From Acidovorax sp. Root219 (GTDB taxonomy: Bacteria; Pseudomonadota; Gammaproteobacteria; Burkholderiales; Burkholderiaceae_C), in the NCBI RefSeq assembly GCF_001428665.1, contig NZ_LMIJ01000010.1:124220-164398 (forward strand): 40,179 nucleotides of DNA, read 5' to 3'. The notes beneath the pieces are model-generated. The model had not been told where the DNA came from and did no database searches. It was given only the letters and a program-made list of their open reading frames with translations. Positions 26,162 to 34,155 of this stretch are shown piece after piece. Both the position numbers and the translations under genes were made by a program. Each line of letters opens with the position of its first letter. Position 1 is the first letter of the stretch.

Positions 26162-26959
26162 TCAAAACTTTCCGTGCCGCCCCTGGCCCGCGGCAAAGCG
26201 CGCCGCGCCCCGCAGCGCATCGGCCAGGCAGGCCCTGCCGCCCTGCCATTCCTGCAGCAACGCATCGGCCAGCCGCAGCCCCTCCTGCGCGATCGCGCTT
26301 GCACGGTCCGCCCGCAGCGTGGCCTGCGGGAAGGCGGCTATCTCGCCCGCCAGCGCCAGGGCGGCCACCAACGCCTGCCCGGGTGGTACGACACGGTTGC
26401 ACAGGCCTATGCGCAGCGCCTCGTGCGCCTCGACCTTGCGGCCCGTAAGGATCAGGTCGAGCGCCTGCGACAGCCCGATCAGGCGCGGCAGGCGCACCGT
26501 GCCGCCATCGATCAGCGGCACGCCGAAGCGGCGGCAGTACACGCCGAAGTAGGCGTCCTCTTCCATCACGCGCAGGTCGCACCACAGCGCCAGTTCCATG
26601 CCGCCAGCCACGGCGGCGCCGCTGATGGCGGCCACCACGGGCTTGGACAGTTGCAGCCGGCTCGGGCCCATGGGCCCCGGTGGATCCGGCGTACTGGCCG
26701 CGTAGTCGAGCCCCCTGGCCAAGGCTTCTGGCGAGGTGCCTTCGGCCTGCAACCGGGCACCTGCCTGAAGGTCCCAGCCGGCGCAGAAATGCCCGCCGGC
26801 ACCATGGAACACGGCCACGTCGGCGCCATCGTCGCGTTCGAAATCCAGAAAGGCTGCATGCAGCGCCTGGGCGGTGGCGGCGTCCACCGCGTTGCGCACG
26901 CCGGGTCGGTGCAATGTCACCAGCGTGACACGGCCTTGCTTGTCTACCTCTATGGCCAT
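26162..26959 (-). CDS. Crotonase-family protein (enoyl-CoA hydratase-like)
   Basis: A 265-residue crotonase-fold enzyme. The oxyanion-hole segments are HFCAGWDLQ (57-65) and SGAAVAGGMELALWCD (113-128), and E122 matches the first catalytic glutamate of enoyl-CoA hydratase. The second glutamate, normally in FGxPE, is missing: here the sequence is FGVYCRRFGVPLIDGG, with D151 the nearest acid. It may therefore be an isomerase, a lyase or an atypical hydratase. The ATG at 26959 is set by AGGAG; the longer frame to 26989 lacks support. It diverges from the liv operon and could share its operator. Confidence 0.88.
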   Translation of the reverse strand: MAIEVDKQGRVTLVTLHRPGVRNAVDAATAQALHAAFLDFERDDGADVAVFHGAGGHFCAGWDLQAGARLQAEGTSPEALARGLDYAASTPDPPGPMGPSRLQLSKPVVAAISGAAVAGGMELALWCDLRVMEEDAYFGVYCRRFGVPLIDGGTVRLPRLIGLSQALDLILTGRKVEAHEALRIGLCNRVVPPGQALVAALALAGEIAAFPQATLRADRASAIAQEGLRLADALLQEWQGGRACLADALRGAARFAAGQGRHGKF

Positions 26960-27084
26960 CGGTTTCTCCTGGCGCCGCATAGGACGCAACCCTTATTGCG
27001 CGCACGCCTGCAAAGGGACAACATGCGCCTTGATCCCCATCAGGGTTAGCCCCGAGTGCGGTACGGGCCGCGCACAGGCACCAT

Positions 27085-27116
27085 TATTTATGCAAAGCAA
27101 ATGCTTTGTATAAATA
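27085..27116. promoter_or_regulatory. Palindromic operator 1, upstream of livH
   Basis: A near-perfect inverted repeat with 15-nt arms (27085-27099 and 27102-27116, 14 of 15 paired) around two central A. The half-sites read TTTATGCAAAGCA and, on the other strand, TTTATACAAAGCA. The right arm contains TATAAA (27109-27114), a likely -10 box, so a bound protein would block transcription. The livH ribosome site GGAG (27121-27124) follows at once. Related sites precede the acyl-CoA dehydrogenase and the thiolase. Confidence 0.75.
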
Positions 27117-27131
27117 TTCTGGAGAGCCAGT

Positions 27132-28007
27132 GTGCAATTCGTGCAACTGTTGATCAGCGGGGTCGCCCAGGGCTGCATCTACGGCCTGATCGCGCTCGGC
27201 TTCGTGCTCATCTACAAGGCCACCGAAACCGTGAGCTTCGCCCAGGGCGAGCTGATGATGCTGGGCGCCTTCTGCGGCCTGGCGCTGATGACGGTGCTCG
27301 GCTGTCCCTTCTGGGTGGCGGTGCTCGCCAGCATCGCGGCCATGGGGTTGTTCGGCACGGTGCTCGAACGTGCCGTGATCCGACCCATCCTGGGCCAGCC
27401 CGCGTTCTCCATCGTCATGCTGACCATCGGCATCGGCTACGTGCTGCGTGGCCTGGTGACCATGATCCCCACCATCGGCACCGAGACGCACACGCTGCCC
27501 GTACCGTACAAGGACCTGTCGTTCCGCCTGGGCACCCTGGTGGTCAACGCCGAGCAACTGGCCGTGATCGGCGCCACCGGCGTGCTATGCGTGCTGCTGT
27601 TCGCGCTGTTCCGCTACAGCAAGCTCGGCATCGCCATGCAGGCCTCGTCGCAAAACCAGCTGGCGGCCTACTACATGGGCATTCCTGTGCAGCGCCTGAA
27701 CGGCCTGGCCTGGGGCCTGGCGGCCGCTGTCGCGGCCGTGGCCGGGCTGCTGCTGGCGCCCATCACCTTCGTACACGCCAACATGGGGCTGATCGGGCTC
27801 AAGGCCTTCCCGGCCGCGGTGGTGGGCGGTTTCGGCAGCCTGCCGGGTGCCATCGTCGGCGGCCTGGTGATCGGCATCGTCGAATCGTTCTCGGGCTTTT
27901 ACCTGCCCGATGGGTTCAAGGACACCGCCGCCTACATCGTGGTGCTGGTCATGCTGATGGTGCGGCCCAACGGACTGTTTGGCGAAAAGCTGAGAAAGAA
28001 AGTCTGA
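27132..28007 (+). CDS. livH: Branched-chain-type ABC importer permease LivH
   Basis: A 291-residue inner-membrane permease of the LivH family with about eight hydrophobic segments. The family start QLLISGVAQGCIYGLIALGFVLIYKATETVSFAQGE is clear, as is GLKAFPAAVVGGFGSLPGAIVGGLVIG near the end. It begins with GTG, set by GGAGAG at 5-7 nt. It heads the operon livH-livM-livG-livF-acyl-CoA synthetase-livK. The presence of an acyl-CoA synthetase suggests the substrate is a carboxylic acid rather than an amino acid. Confidence 0.93.
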   Translation: MQFVQLLISGVAQGCIYGLIALGFVLIYKATETVSFAQGELMMLGAFCGLALMTVLGCPFWVAVLASIAAMGLFGTVLERAVIRPILGQPAFSIVMLTIGIGYVLRGLVTMIPTIGTETHTLPVPYKDLSFRLGTLVVNAEQLAVIGATGVLCVLLFALFRYSKLGIAMQASSQNQLAAYYMGIPVQRLNGLAWGLAAAVAAVAGLLLAPITFVHANMGLIGLKAFPAAVVGGFGSLPGAIVGGLVIGIVESFSGFYLPDGFKDTAAYIVVLVMLMVRPNGLFGEKLRKKV

Positions 28008-28011
28008 CCCC

Positions 28012-29088
28012 ATGCGCTTTCTTTTCAAGACTTCCTACGAGCAGGACCTGCGCCTGGCCAAGCATGGCGGGCACCTGTTCTGGTACGGGTTGCTGGGCCT
28101 GGCCCTGGTGGTGGCGCCCTGGGTGGCACCCGAGTACTGGCTGGCGCAGCTGACCTTCGTGCTCATCTACGCCATCGTCGGCCTGGGGCTGATGCTGCTG
28201 GCCGGTTTCACGGGGCTGTTCTCGCTCGGGCATGCGGCCTTCCTCGGCGTGGGGGCGTACACGCAGGCGGTGCTCACGGGCATGGGCTGGCCGTTTGCGC
28301 TGTCGCTGGCCTGCGCGGCCGGGCTGTCGGCCGCAGTGGGCGTGGTGGTGGGGCTGCCGGCGCTGCGCGTGAAGGGCATCTACCTGGGCATGGCCACGCT
28401 GTCGTTCGGCTTCATCGTCGAGGAAGTGTTTGCGCGCTGGGAGTCGGTCACGGGCGGCAACTCAGGCAAGCACCTGGTGCCACCCGAGATCTGGGGCTTC
28501 AAGTTCGAGTCCACCGAGTCGTTCTATTTCCTGTGCCTGGTGATTGCCGTGGTCAGCACCCTGGCGATCCTGAACCTGCTGCGCTCGCCCACGGGCCGGG
28601 CCTTCGTGGCCATCCGCGATTCGGAGATCTCGGCGCAGAGCATGGGCATCCACCTGGCGCGCTACAAGACGCTGTCGTTCTCGCTGTCGGCTGCGCTGGC
28701 CGGCATCGGCGGGGCGTTGTATGCGCACAAGCTGCAGTTCATCTCGCCCGACCAGTTCAACATTTTGCAGTCCATCGACCTGTTGCTGATGATCGTGATC
28801 GGCGGGCTGGGCTCGGTGCATGGGGCCTTCCTGGGCGCGATCTTCCTGATCTCCATGCCGCAGCTGATCTCGCTGGGCAAGGACTGGCTGCCGGCCAGCA
28901 TCGGCCAGGCGCCCGGCCTGCAGGCCGTGGTCTACGGCGCCGTGCTGATCCTCTTCGTGCTGTTCGAGCCCATGGGCCTGTATGGCCGCTGGCTCAAGGT
29001 GCGCACCTGGCTGCAGCTGTTTCCGTTCTACCGCAAGGGCTTGTTCAAGCGGCAGAAGTCCTTCCAGAAGTCCGATAGGCTGAGATGA
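28012..29088 (+). CDS. livM: Branched-chain-type ABC importer permease LivM
   Basis: A 358-residue permease of the LivM family with eight or more hydrophobic segments. Family features are GLMLLAGFTGLFSLGHAAFLGVGAY and the EAA-type loop in FVAIRDSEISAQSMGIHLARYKTLSFSLSAALAGIGGALYA. It starts 4 bp after the livH stop. The C terminus is basic (FYRKGLFKRQKSFQKSDRLR). It forms the channel with LivH. Confidence 0.93.
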   Translation: MRFLFKTSYEQDLRLAKHGGHLFWYGLLGLALVVAPWVAPEYWLAQLTFVLIYAIVGLGLMLLAGFTGLFSLGHAAFLGVGAYTQAVLTGMGWPFALSLACAAGLSAAVGVVVGLPALRVKGIYLGMATLSFGFIVEEVFARWESVTGGNSGKHLVPPEIWGFKFESTESFYFLCLVIAVVSTLAILNLLRSPTGRAFVAIRDSEISAQSMGIHLARYKTLSFSLSAALAGIGGALYAHKLQFISPDQFNILQSIDLLLMIVIGGLGSVHGAFLGAIFLISMPQLISLGKDWLPASIGQAPGLQAVVYGAVLILFVLFEPMGLYGRWLKVRTWLQLFPFYRKGLFKRQKSFQKSDRLR

Positions 29089-29090
29089 AG

Positions 29091-29200
29091 CACCCCCTGA
29101 GTCGCTTCGCGCCTTCACCCCTCTCTCGCATTGCTGCGCAACACGGGAGGGGGACGCCCCCAGCGCGGCGGGGCGGCCCTTGCGCGGGGGCACTGGCCTC
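29091..29200. repeat. Intergenic repeat-like element within the liv operon
   Basis: The 166-bp gap between livM and livG begins with CACCCCCTGAG and contains CCCCTCTCTC and GGGAGGGGG as inverted arms (29118-29127 and 29145-29153), then a GC-rich tail up to about 29200. This style, a C-rich run, a short loop and a G-rich run next to a stop codon, matches an intergenic repeat that I recall as frequent in Acidovorax-like genomes. It has no T tract. It could stabilise or attenuate the message between permease and ATPase genes. Family assignment is from memory. Confidence 0.5.
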
Positions 29201-29254
29201 GGGCGCGCCGGTTTCAACGGCTGCGAATGGCGTTCAGCGCAATGGACAACGGAA

Positions 29255-30115
29255 ATGACCCACGTTGCTTTACCCATGACCGACGACATCCTGCTCAGCG
29301 CGCAGAACCTCAGCGTGCGCTTTGGCGGCGTGCTGGCCGTGAACAACGTGGGCTTCGAGGTGCGCCGCGGCGAGGTGTTCACCCTGATCGGCCCCAACGG
29401 CGCGGGCAAGACCACGGTGTTCAACCTCATCAGCCGCATCTACACGCCCACCACCGGCACCATCCACTACGCCGGCCCGGACGGCATGCTGTCGCTGACC
29501 GACCAGCCGCCGCACAAGGTGGCGGGCCTGGGGATTGCGCGCACTTTCCAGAACATCGAGCTGTTCGAGCATGCCAGCGTGCTGCACAACCTGTTGATCG
29601 GCCGCCACACGCGCCGCGAGACGGGCCTGTGGGCCGACCTGCTGTTCACCCGCCGCGTGCGCGACGCCGAGGTGCGTGCGCGCGAGAAGGCCGAGGAGAT
29701 CATCGACTTCCTGGACCTGCAGCACTACCGCGACACCCTGGTGGCCGGCCTGCCCTACGGCGTGCGCAAGGTGGTGGAACTGGCCCGGGCGCTGTGCACC
29801 GAGCCGCGCCTGCTGCTGCTGGACGAGCCCTCCTCGGGCCTGAACGTGGAGGAGACGGATGACATGGCCTTCTGGATCCAGGACATCCAGCACGAGCTGG
29901 GGATCACCGTGCTGATGGTGGAGCACGACATGTCGTTGGTGTCCAAGGTGTCTGACCGCGTGCTGGCCATGAACCAGGGCGAGGTGGTGGCCATGGGCAC
30001 GCCGCGCGAGGTGCAGTCGCACCCCGGCGTGATCGAGGCCTACCTGGGCACCATCGACGACGTGAGCAACCTGCGCCGCCCGGCGGGCAGCGCACCGGCA
30101 AGGATGGCACGATGA
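29255..30115 (+). CDS. livG: Branched-chain-type ABC importer ATPase LivG
   Basis: A 286-residue ATPase of the LivG type. Walker A is GPNGAGKTT (about 46-54), and the atypical signature LPYGVRKVVELARAL replaces LSGG, as is usual in LivG-like proteins. Walker B is LLLLDEPSSGLN and the H-loop is in MVEHDMSLV. The start at 29255 is preceded by GGACAACGGAA; an internal ATG at 29276 has no ribosome site. The last codons overlap livF by ATGA. Confidence 0.91.
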   Translation: MTHVALPMTDDILLSAQNLSVRFGGVLAVNNVGFEVRRGEVFTLIGPNGAGKTTVFNLISRIYTPTTGTIHYAGPDGMLSLTDQPPHKVAGLGIARTFQNIELFEHASVLHNLLIGRHTRRETGLWADLLFTRRVRDAEVRAREKAEEIIDFLDLQHYRDTLVAGLPYGVRKVVELARALCTEPRLLLLDEPSSGLNVEETDDMAFWIQDIQHELGITVLMVEHDMSLVSKVSDRVLAMNQGEVVAMGTPREVQSHPGVIEAYLGTIDDVSNLRRPAGSAPARMAR

Positions 30116-30930
30116 CCGTCATTCCATTTCCCGGACCATCCGGCGCCAGCGCTGCCGAGGGCATGCCGCTGCTGCGCCTGCAGAACGTGGAGAGCGCCTA
30201 CGGCCCCATCAAGGCCATCCGCGGCGTGAGCCTGCAGGTGCAGCGCGGCGAGATCGCGGCCGTGCTGGGCAGCAACGGCGCGGGCAAGACCACCATCCTC
30301 AAGACCATCTCGGGCATCATCGACCCGCGCCGGGGGTCCATCGAATTCCAGGGCGCCCACATCACCGCAGCCGACCCGGCTGCCATCGTGCGCCGGGGGC
30401 TGGTGCATGTGCCCGAGGGACGCGAGGTATTCGCCCTTCTGTCAGTGCGCGACAACCTGCTCATGGGCGCCTACACGCGCAGCGATGCCGACGCCGTGGC
30501 ACGCGACCTGGAGCTGGTGTACGGCTACTTCCCCATCCTCCGGGAGCGCGCCGGGCAGGACGCGGGCCTGCTTTCGGGTGGCCAGCAGCAGATGCTGGCG
30601 ATCTCGCGCGCCCTCATGGCCGCCCCCGAACTGATCCTGCTCGACGAGCCCAGCCTGGGCCTGTCGCCCAAGCTCACCAAGGAGATCTTCGAGATCGTGG
30701 TGCGCATCAACCGCGAGCGCGGCACCACCATCCTGCTGGTGGAGCAGAACGCCAACATGGCGCTCAATGCCTCCGACTACGGCTACGTGCTGGAGAACGG
30801 CCGCATCGTGATGGAAGACAGCTGCGAGCGCCTGCGCGAAAAGGACGACATCAAGGAGTTCTACCTGGGCATGAAGGACGCCGGCGTGCGCGGCGAACGG
30901 CGCTGGAAGAAGAAGAAGAACTGGAGGTGA
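30112..30930 (+). CDS. livF: Branched-chain-type ABC importer ATPase LivF
   Basis: A 272-residue LivF-type ATPase, longer than usual because of an N-terminal tail of about 18 residues and a lysine-rich C-terminal tail (RRWKKKKNWR). Walker A is GSNGAGKTT, the VPEGREVFALLSV segment is typical of LivF, the signature is LSGGQQQML and Walker B is LILLDEPSLGLS. It overlaps livG by ATGA and ends at the ribosome site of the synthetase gene, so the genes are translationally linked. Confidence 0.92.
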   Translation: MTVIPFPGPSGASAAEGMPLLRLQNVESAYGPIKAIRGVSLQVQRGEIAAVLGSNGAGKTTILKTISGIIDPRRGSIEFQGAHITAADPAAIVRRGLVHVPEGREVFALLSVRDNLLMGAYTRSDADAVARDLELVYGYFPILRERAGQDAGLLSGGQQQMLAISRALMAAPELILLDEPSLGLSPKLTKEIFEIVVRINRERGTTILLVEQNANMALNASDYGYVLENGRIVMEDSCERLREKDDIKEFYLGMKDAGVRGERRWKKKKNWR

Positions 30931-30935
30931 CCGGC

Positions 30936-32792
30936 ATGTCCAACCTATGGGACCTCTCCCACATCCAGCCGGCCGGCACCGACGTGCTCGCGGGCGACAC
31001 CATTGCCGCGATGTTCTGGAACGGCGTGGCCCAGCGCGGCCCGCGCGTGTGGATGCGCCAGAAGCAGCTCGGCATCTGGAAGAGCTGGACCTGGAACCAG
31101 ACCGCCGATGCCGTGCGCGAGATCGCGGGTGGCCTGATGGCGCTGGGGTTCGCGCCAGGCGAATGCGCCTCCATCCTGTCCAACACCAACATCGAGTGGG
31201 TGCTGGCGGACCTGGCCGTGCTCAGCTGCGGCGGCGTCTCCAACGGCATCTACCCCACCGACGCGGCCAGTCAGGTGCACTACCTGAGCGAAGACTCGCG
31301 CACCAGCGTGCTCTTTGTGGAAGACGATGAACAGCTGGACAAGGCGCTGGAGGTGCGTGGCGCCCTGCCCTTGCTGCGCAAGATCGTGGTCTTCGACATG
31401 GAGGGCCTGCGCAGCCTGGAAGACCCCGGCATCATCAGCCTGCAGGCCTTGCGCGCGCTGGGCCGCGAGTGGAGCCAGGGGCATGCAGGCGAGCTGGAGC
31501 GCCGTGTGCAGGCCTGCCGGCCCGAGGACGTGGCCATTCTGGTTTACACCTCGGGCACCACCGGCAAGCCCAAGGGCGCCATGCACACCCATGGCGCACT
31601 CACCTACACCGTGCGCGGCTACAACACGCTGATCTCGCGCACCGAGGAGGACGAGGCCATGTGCTTCCTGCCGCTGTGCCACATCGCCGAACGCATGGGG
31701 GGCGAATACTTCTCGCTGTACACCGGCTCGCGCCTGAACTTCGTGGAAAACCCCGACACCGTGCCCGATAACGTGCGCGAGATCGCCCCCACGGTGTTCA
31801 CCGCCGTGCCGCGCGTGTGGGAGAAGTTCTATTCCGGCGTGATGATCGCGCTGAAGGAATCCACCGCGCTGCAGCAGGCGGCCTACGCCTGGTCCATCGG
31901 CGTGGGCACGCGCATTGCCGACCAGGTGCTGGCCGGGCAGCCCGTGGGGGCGGTACAGAAGCTGCAGTTCCAGCTGGCACGCTGGCTGGCGCTCAACAAC
32001 GTGCGCAAGCTCATCGGCATCCACCGCGCGCGCTTCCTGGTCACGGGGGCCGCGCCCATCTCGCCCGAGCTCGTGAAGTGGTACCTGGCGCTGGGCGTGC
32101 CTATGCTGGAGGTGTGGGGCATGACCGAGACCTGCGGCGCCGCCACCGGCGTGCCGGCCAGCCGCATCAAGCCCGGCTCCATCGGCCCGGCCGCCAGCTA
32201 CAACGAGGTGCGCGTGGATCCGACTACCGGCGAGATCCAGGTGCGCGGCCCGAACGTGTTCAAGGGCTACCTGAACCAGCCCGAGAAGACGGCCGAGACC
32301 ATCGATGCCGACGGCTGGCTGCACACCGGCGACGTGGGGGTGATCGACGCCGATGGCTACCTGCGTATCACCGACCGCATGAAGGACATCATCATCACCG
32401 CCGGGGGCAAGAACATCACCCCGAGCGAGCTGGAGAACGAGCTCAAGTTCAGCCCCTATGTGACGGACGCAGTGGTGATCGGCGATGCCCGCCCCTACCT
32501 CACGGTGATCATCATGATCGACCAGGAGAACGTGGAGAAGTACGCGCAGGACCACGACGTGCCGTTCTCCAACTACGCCAGCCTCACGCGCGCCCCCGAG
32601 GTGCAGGCCCTGATACAGGCCGAGGTGGACCGGGTTAACACCCGCTTCGCACGCGTGGAGCAGATCAAGAAGTTCTTCCTGCTCGACACGCAGCTCTCGG
32701 CCGAGGACGAGGAACTGACCCCCACCATGAAGCTCAAGCGCAAGCTGGTGCAGCAGAAGTACGCAGAGCGCATAGAAGCCATGTACCGGTGA
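30936..32792 (+). CDS. AMP-dependent acyl-CoA synthetase (long-chain FadD15-like)
   Basis: A 618-residue adenylate-forming ligase that would activate a fatty or aryl acid to its CoA thioester. The phosphate loop is YTSGTTGKPKG at 204-214. GMTETCG and YLRITDRMKDIIITAGGKNITPSE follow, and the closing TPTMKLKRKLVQQKY contains the catalytic lysine region. Overall layout matches long-chain FACS of the FadD15 type. The ATG at 30936 is set by GGAGG at 8 nt; a GTG at 30927 overlapping the livF stop is less likely. Being inside the Liv operon, it probably traps imported acid as CoA ester. Confidence 0.92.
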   Translation: MSNLWDLSHIQPAGTDVLAGDTIAAMFWNGVAQRGPRVWMRQKQLGIWKSWTWNQTADAVREIAGGLMALGFAPGECASILSNTNIEWVLADLAVLSCGGVSNGIYPTDAASQVHYLSEDSRTSVLFVEDDEQLDKALEVRGALPLLRKIVVFDMEGLRSLEDPGIISLQALRALGREWSQGHAGELERRVQACRPEDVAILVYTSGTTGKPKGAMHTHGALTYTVRGYNTLISRTEEDEAMCFLPLCHIAERMGGEYFSLYTGSRLNFVENPDTVPDNVREIAPTVFTAVPRVWEKFYSGVMIALKESTALQQAAYAWSIGVGTRIADQVLAGQPVGAVQKLQFQLARWLALNNVRKLIGIHRARFLVTGAAPISPELVKWYLALGVPMLEVWGMTETCGAATGVPASRIKPGSIGPAASYNEVRVDPTTGEIQVRGPNVFKGYLNQPEKTAETIDADGWLHTGDVGVIDADGYLRITDRMKDIIITAGGKNITPSELENELKFSPYVTDAVVIGDARPYLTVIIMIDQENVEKYAQDHDVPFSNYASLTRAPEVQALIQAEVDRVNTRFARVEQIKKFFLLDTQLSAEDEELTPTMKLKRKLVQQKYAERIEAMYR

Positions 32793-32874
32793 ACTTCCCA
32801 TAGGGAAAGTGCTGGTGCCCCACCCTGGGCATCGTTCTATAACGACGAATCCGATCCATCCAAGGAGACGTGCC

Positions 32875-34038
32875 ATGAAACTTCATACCATTGCCGCGCT
32901 GGCCATCGTGGCCATGTCCGGCGGCGCCGCGCAGGCCCAGGCCACGCAGGGCGTGGCCAAGGACACCATCACGCTGGGCTCCATCCAGGATCTGTCGGGG
33001 CCGCTAGCGGGCTTTGGCAAGCAGGTGCGCCTGGGGATGATGCTGCGCGTGGACGAGGCCAACGAGCAAGGCGGCGTCAACGGCCGCAAGCTTGACCTCA
33101 AGGTGGAGGACTCGGGCTATGACCCCAAGAAGGCGGTGCTGGCGGCGCAGAAGCTCGTCAACCAGGACAAGATCTTCATGATGGTGGCGCACATCGGTAC
33201 GGCGCAGAACCTGGCGGCCATGCCGGTGCAGTTCAGCAAGAACGTGATCAACTTCTTCCCGGTGACGGCCGCGCGCGAGATGTACGAGCCCTTCCACAAG
33301 CTCAAGTACTCGTTCGCCGCGACCTACTACGACCAGATCCGCCTGGCAGCACCCAAGCTCATCAAGGAAAAGGGCGCCAAGAAGATCTGCACCATCTACC
33401 AGGACGACGAGTTCGGGCTGGAGGTGATGCGCGGCGGCGAAGCGGCCCTTAAGGCCATGGGCACCGACTTCGCCGAGAAGACCTCGTACAAGCGCGGCGC
33501 CACCGACTTCTCGTCCCAGGTGGCGAAGATGAAGGCGGCGGAGTGCGACTTCGTGGTCCTGGGCACCATCATCCGCGAGACCATCGGCACCATCGGCGAG
33601 GCGCGCAAGACCGGCTTCAACCCCACCTTCCTGGGTTCGAGCGCGGCCTACACCGACCTGATCCACAAGCTGGGCGGCAAGCCCATGGACGGCCTGTACG
33701 CCACCATGACGGTGCAGCACCCCTACCTGGACGAGGCCTCGCAGCCGATCCGCTTCTGGGCCACCAAGTACAAGACCAAGTTCAATGAAGACCCGACGGT
33801 GTTCTCGGTCTACGGCTACGGCGCCATCGATGCCTTCATCCGCGCGGCGCAAAAGGCCGGCACCTCGCTGACCACCGAGAGCTTCATCAAGGCCATGGAC
33901 ACCATGGTGATCCCGCCCGACATGTTCGGCAGCGCCGAGGCGACCTACGGACCGCAGAAGCGCCTGGGCAGCGACCTCTCGCGCCTGTCGCAGATCCAGG
34001 ACGGCAAGTGGAAGGTGGTGTCGGACTACGTCAAGTAG
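32875..34038 (+). CDS. Branched-chain-type ABC importer receptor (LivK-like)
   Basis: A 387-residue periplasmic binding protein of the Leu/Ile/Val receptor family with signal peptide MKLHTIAALAIVAMSGGAAQAQA. The mature start ITLGSIQDLSGPLAGFGKQVRLGMMLRVDEAN is typical, as are EDSGYDPKKAV and YKRGATDFSSQVAKMKAAECD. AAGGAGA lies 8 nt before the ATG. It is the last gene of the operon, after the synthetase, and a terminator follows. In Burkholderiales many such receptors bind aromatic or aliphatic acids; the ligand here is unknown. Confidence 0.93.
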   Translation: MKLHTIAALAIVAMSGGAAQAQATQGVAKDTITLGSIQDLSGPLAGFGKQVRLGMMLRVDEANEQGGVNGRKLDLKVEDSGYDPKKAVLAAQKLVNQDKIFMMVAHIGTAQNLAAMPVQFSKNVINFFPVTAAREMYEPFHKLKYSFAATYYDQIRLAAPKLIKEKGAKKICTIYQDDEFGLEVMRGGEAALKAMGTDFAEKTSYKRGATDFSSQVAKMKAAECDFVVLGTIIRETIGTIGEARKTGFNPTFLGSSAAYTDLIHKLGGKPMDGLYATMTVQHPYLDEASQPIRFWATKYKTKFNEDPTVFSVYGYGAIDAFIRAAQKAGTSLTTESFIKAMDTMVIPPDMFGSAEATYGPQKRLGSDLSRLSQIQDGKWKVVSDYVK

Positions 34039-34060
34039 GCACGCCCACGACCACCTGCCA

Positions 34061-34086
34061 GGCCGTCCCGCGTGGACGGCCTTTTT
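34061..34086 (+). terminator. Intrinsic terminator of the liv operon
   Basis: GGCCGTCC (34061-34068) pairs with GGACGGCC (34074-34081) across a CGCGT loop, followed by five T (34082-34086). It lies 23 bp after the receptor gene and separates it from the acyl-CoA dehydrogenase unit. Confidence 0.92.
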
Positions 34087-34107
34087 GTTGCCGCGAACCC
34101 ATGGCAG

Positions 34108-34137
34108 AATTTTGAAAAGCACCTGCTTTGCAAAATT
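34108..34137. promoter_or_regulatory. Palindromic operator 2, upstream of the acyl-CoA dehydrogenase
   Basis: An inverted repeat with 14-nt arms (34108-34121 and 34124-34137, 13 of 14 paired) around CC. Half-sites read ATTTTGAAAAGCA and, on the other strand, ATTTTGCAAAGCA, the same geometry and core (CAAAGCA) as the livH site. A -35-like TTGAAA (34112-34117) lies inside it. The ribosome site follows in CTGGAGACACGC, a leader nearly identical to that of the thiolase gene. Confidence 0.75.
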
Positions 34138-34155
34138 ACTCTGGAGACACGCACC

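Noticed and set aside
30945..32876. Minus-strand frame of 643 codons opposite the acyl-CoA synthetase
   Set aside because: It is antisense to a gene with all adenylation motifs, and its composition is of shadow type.
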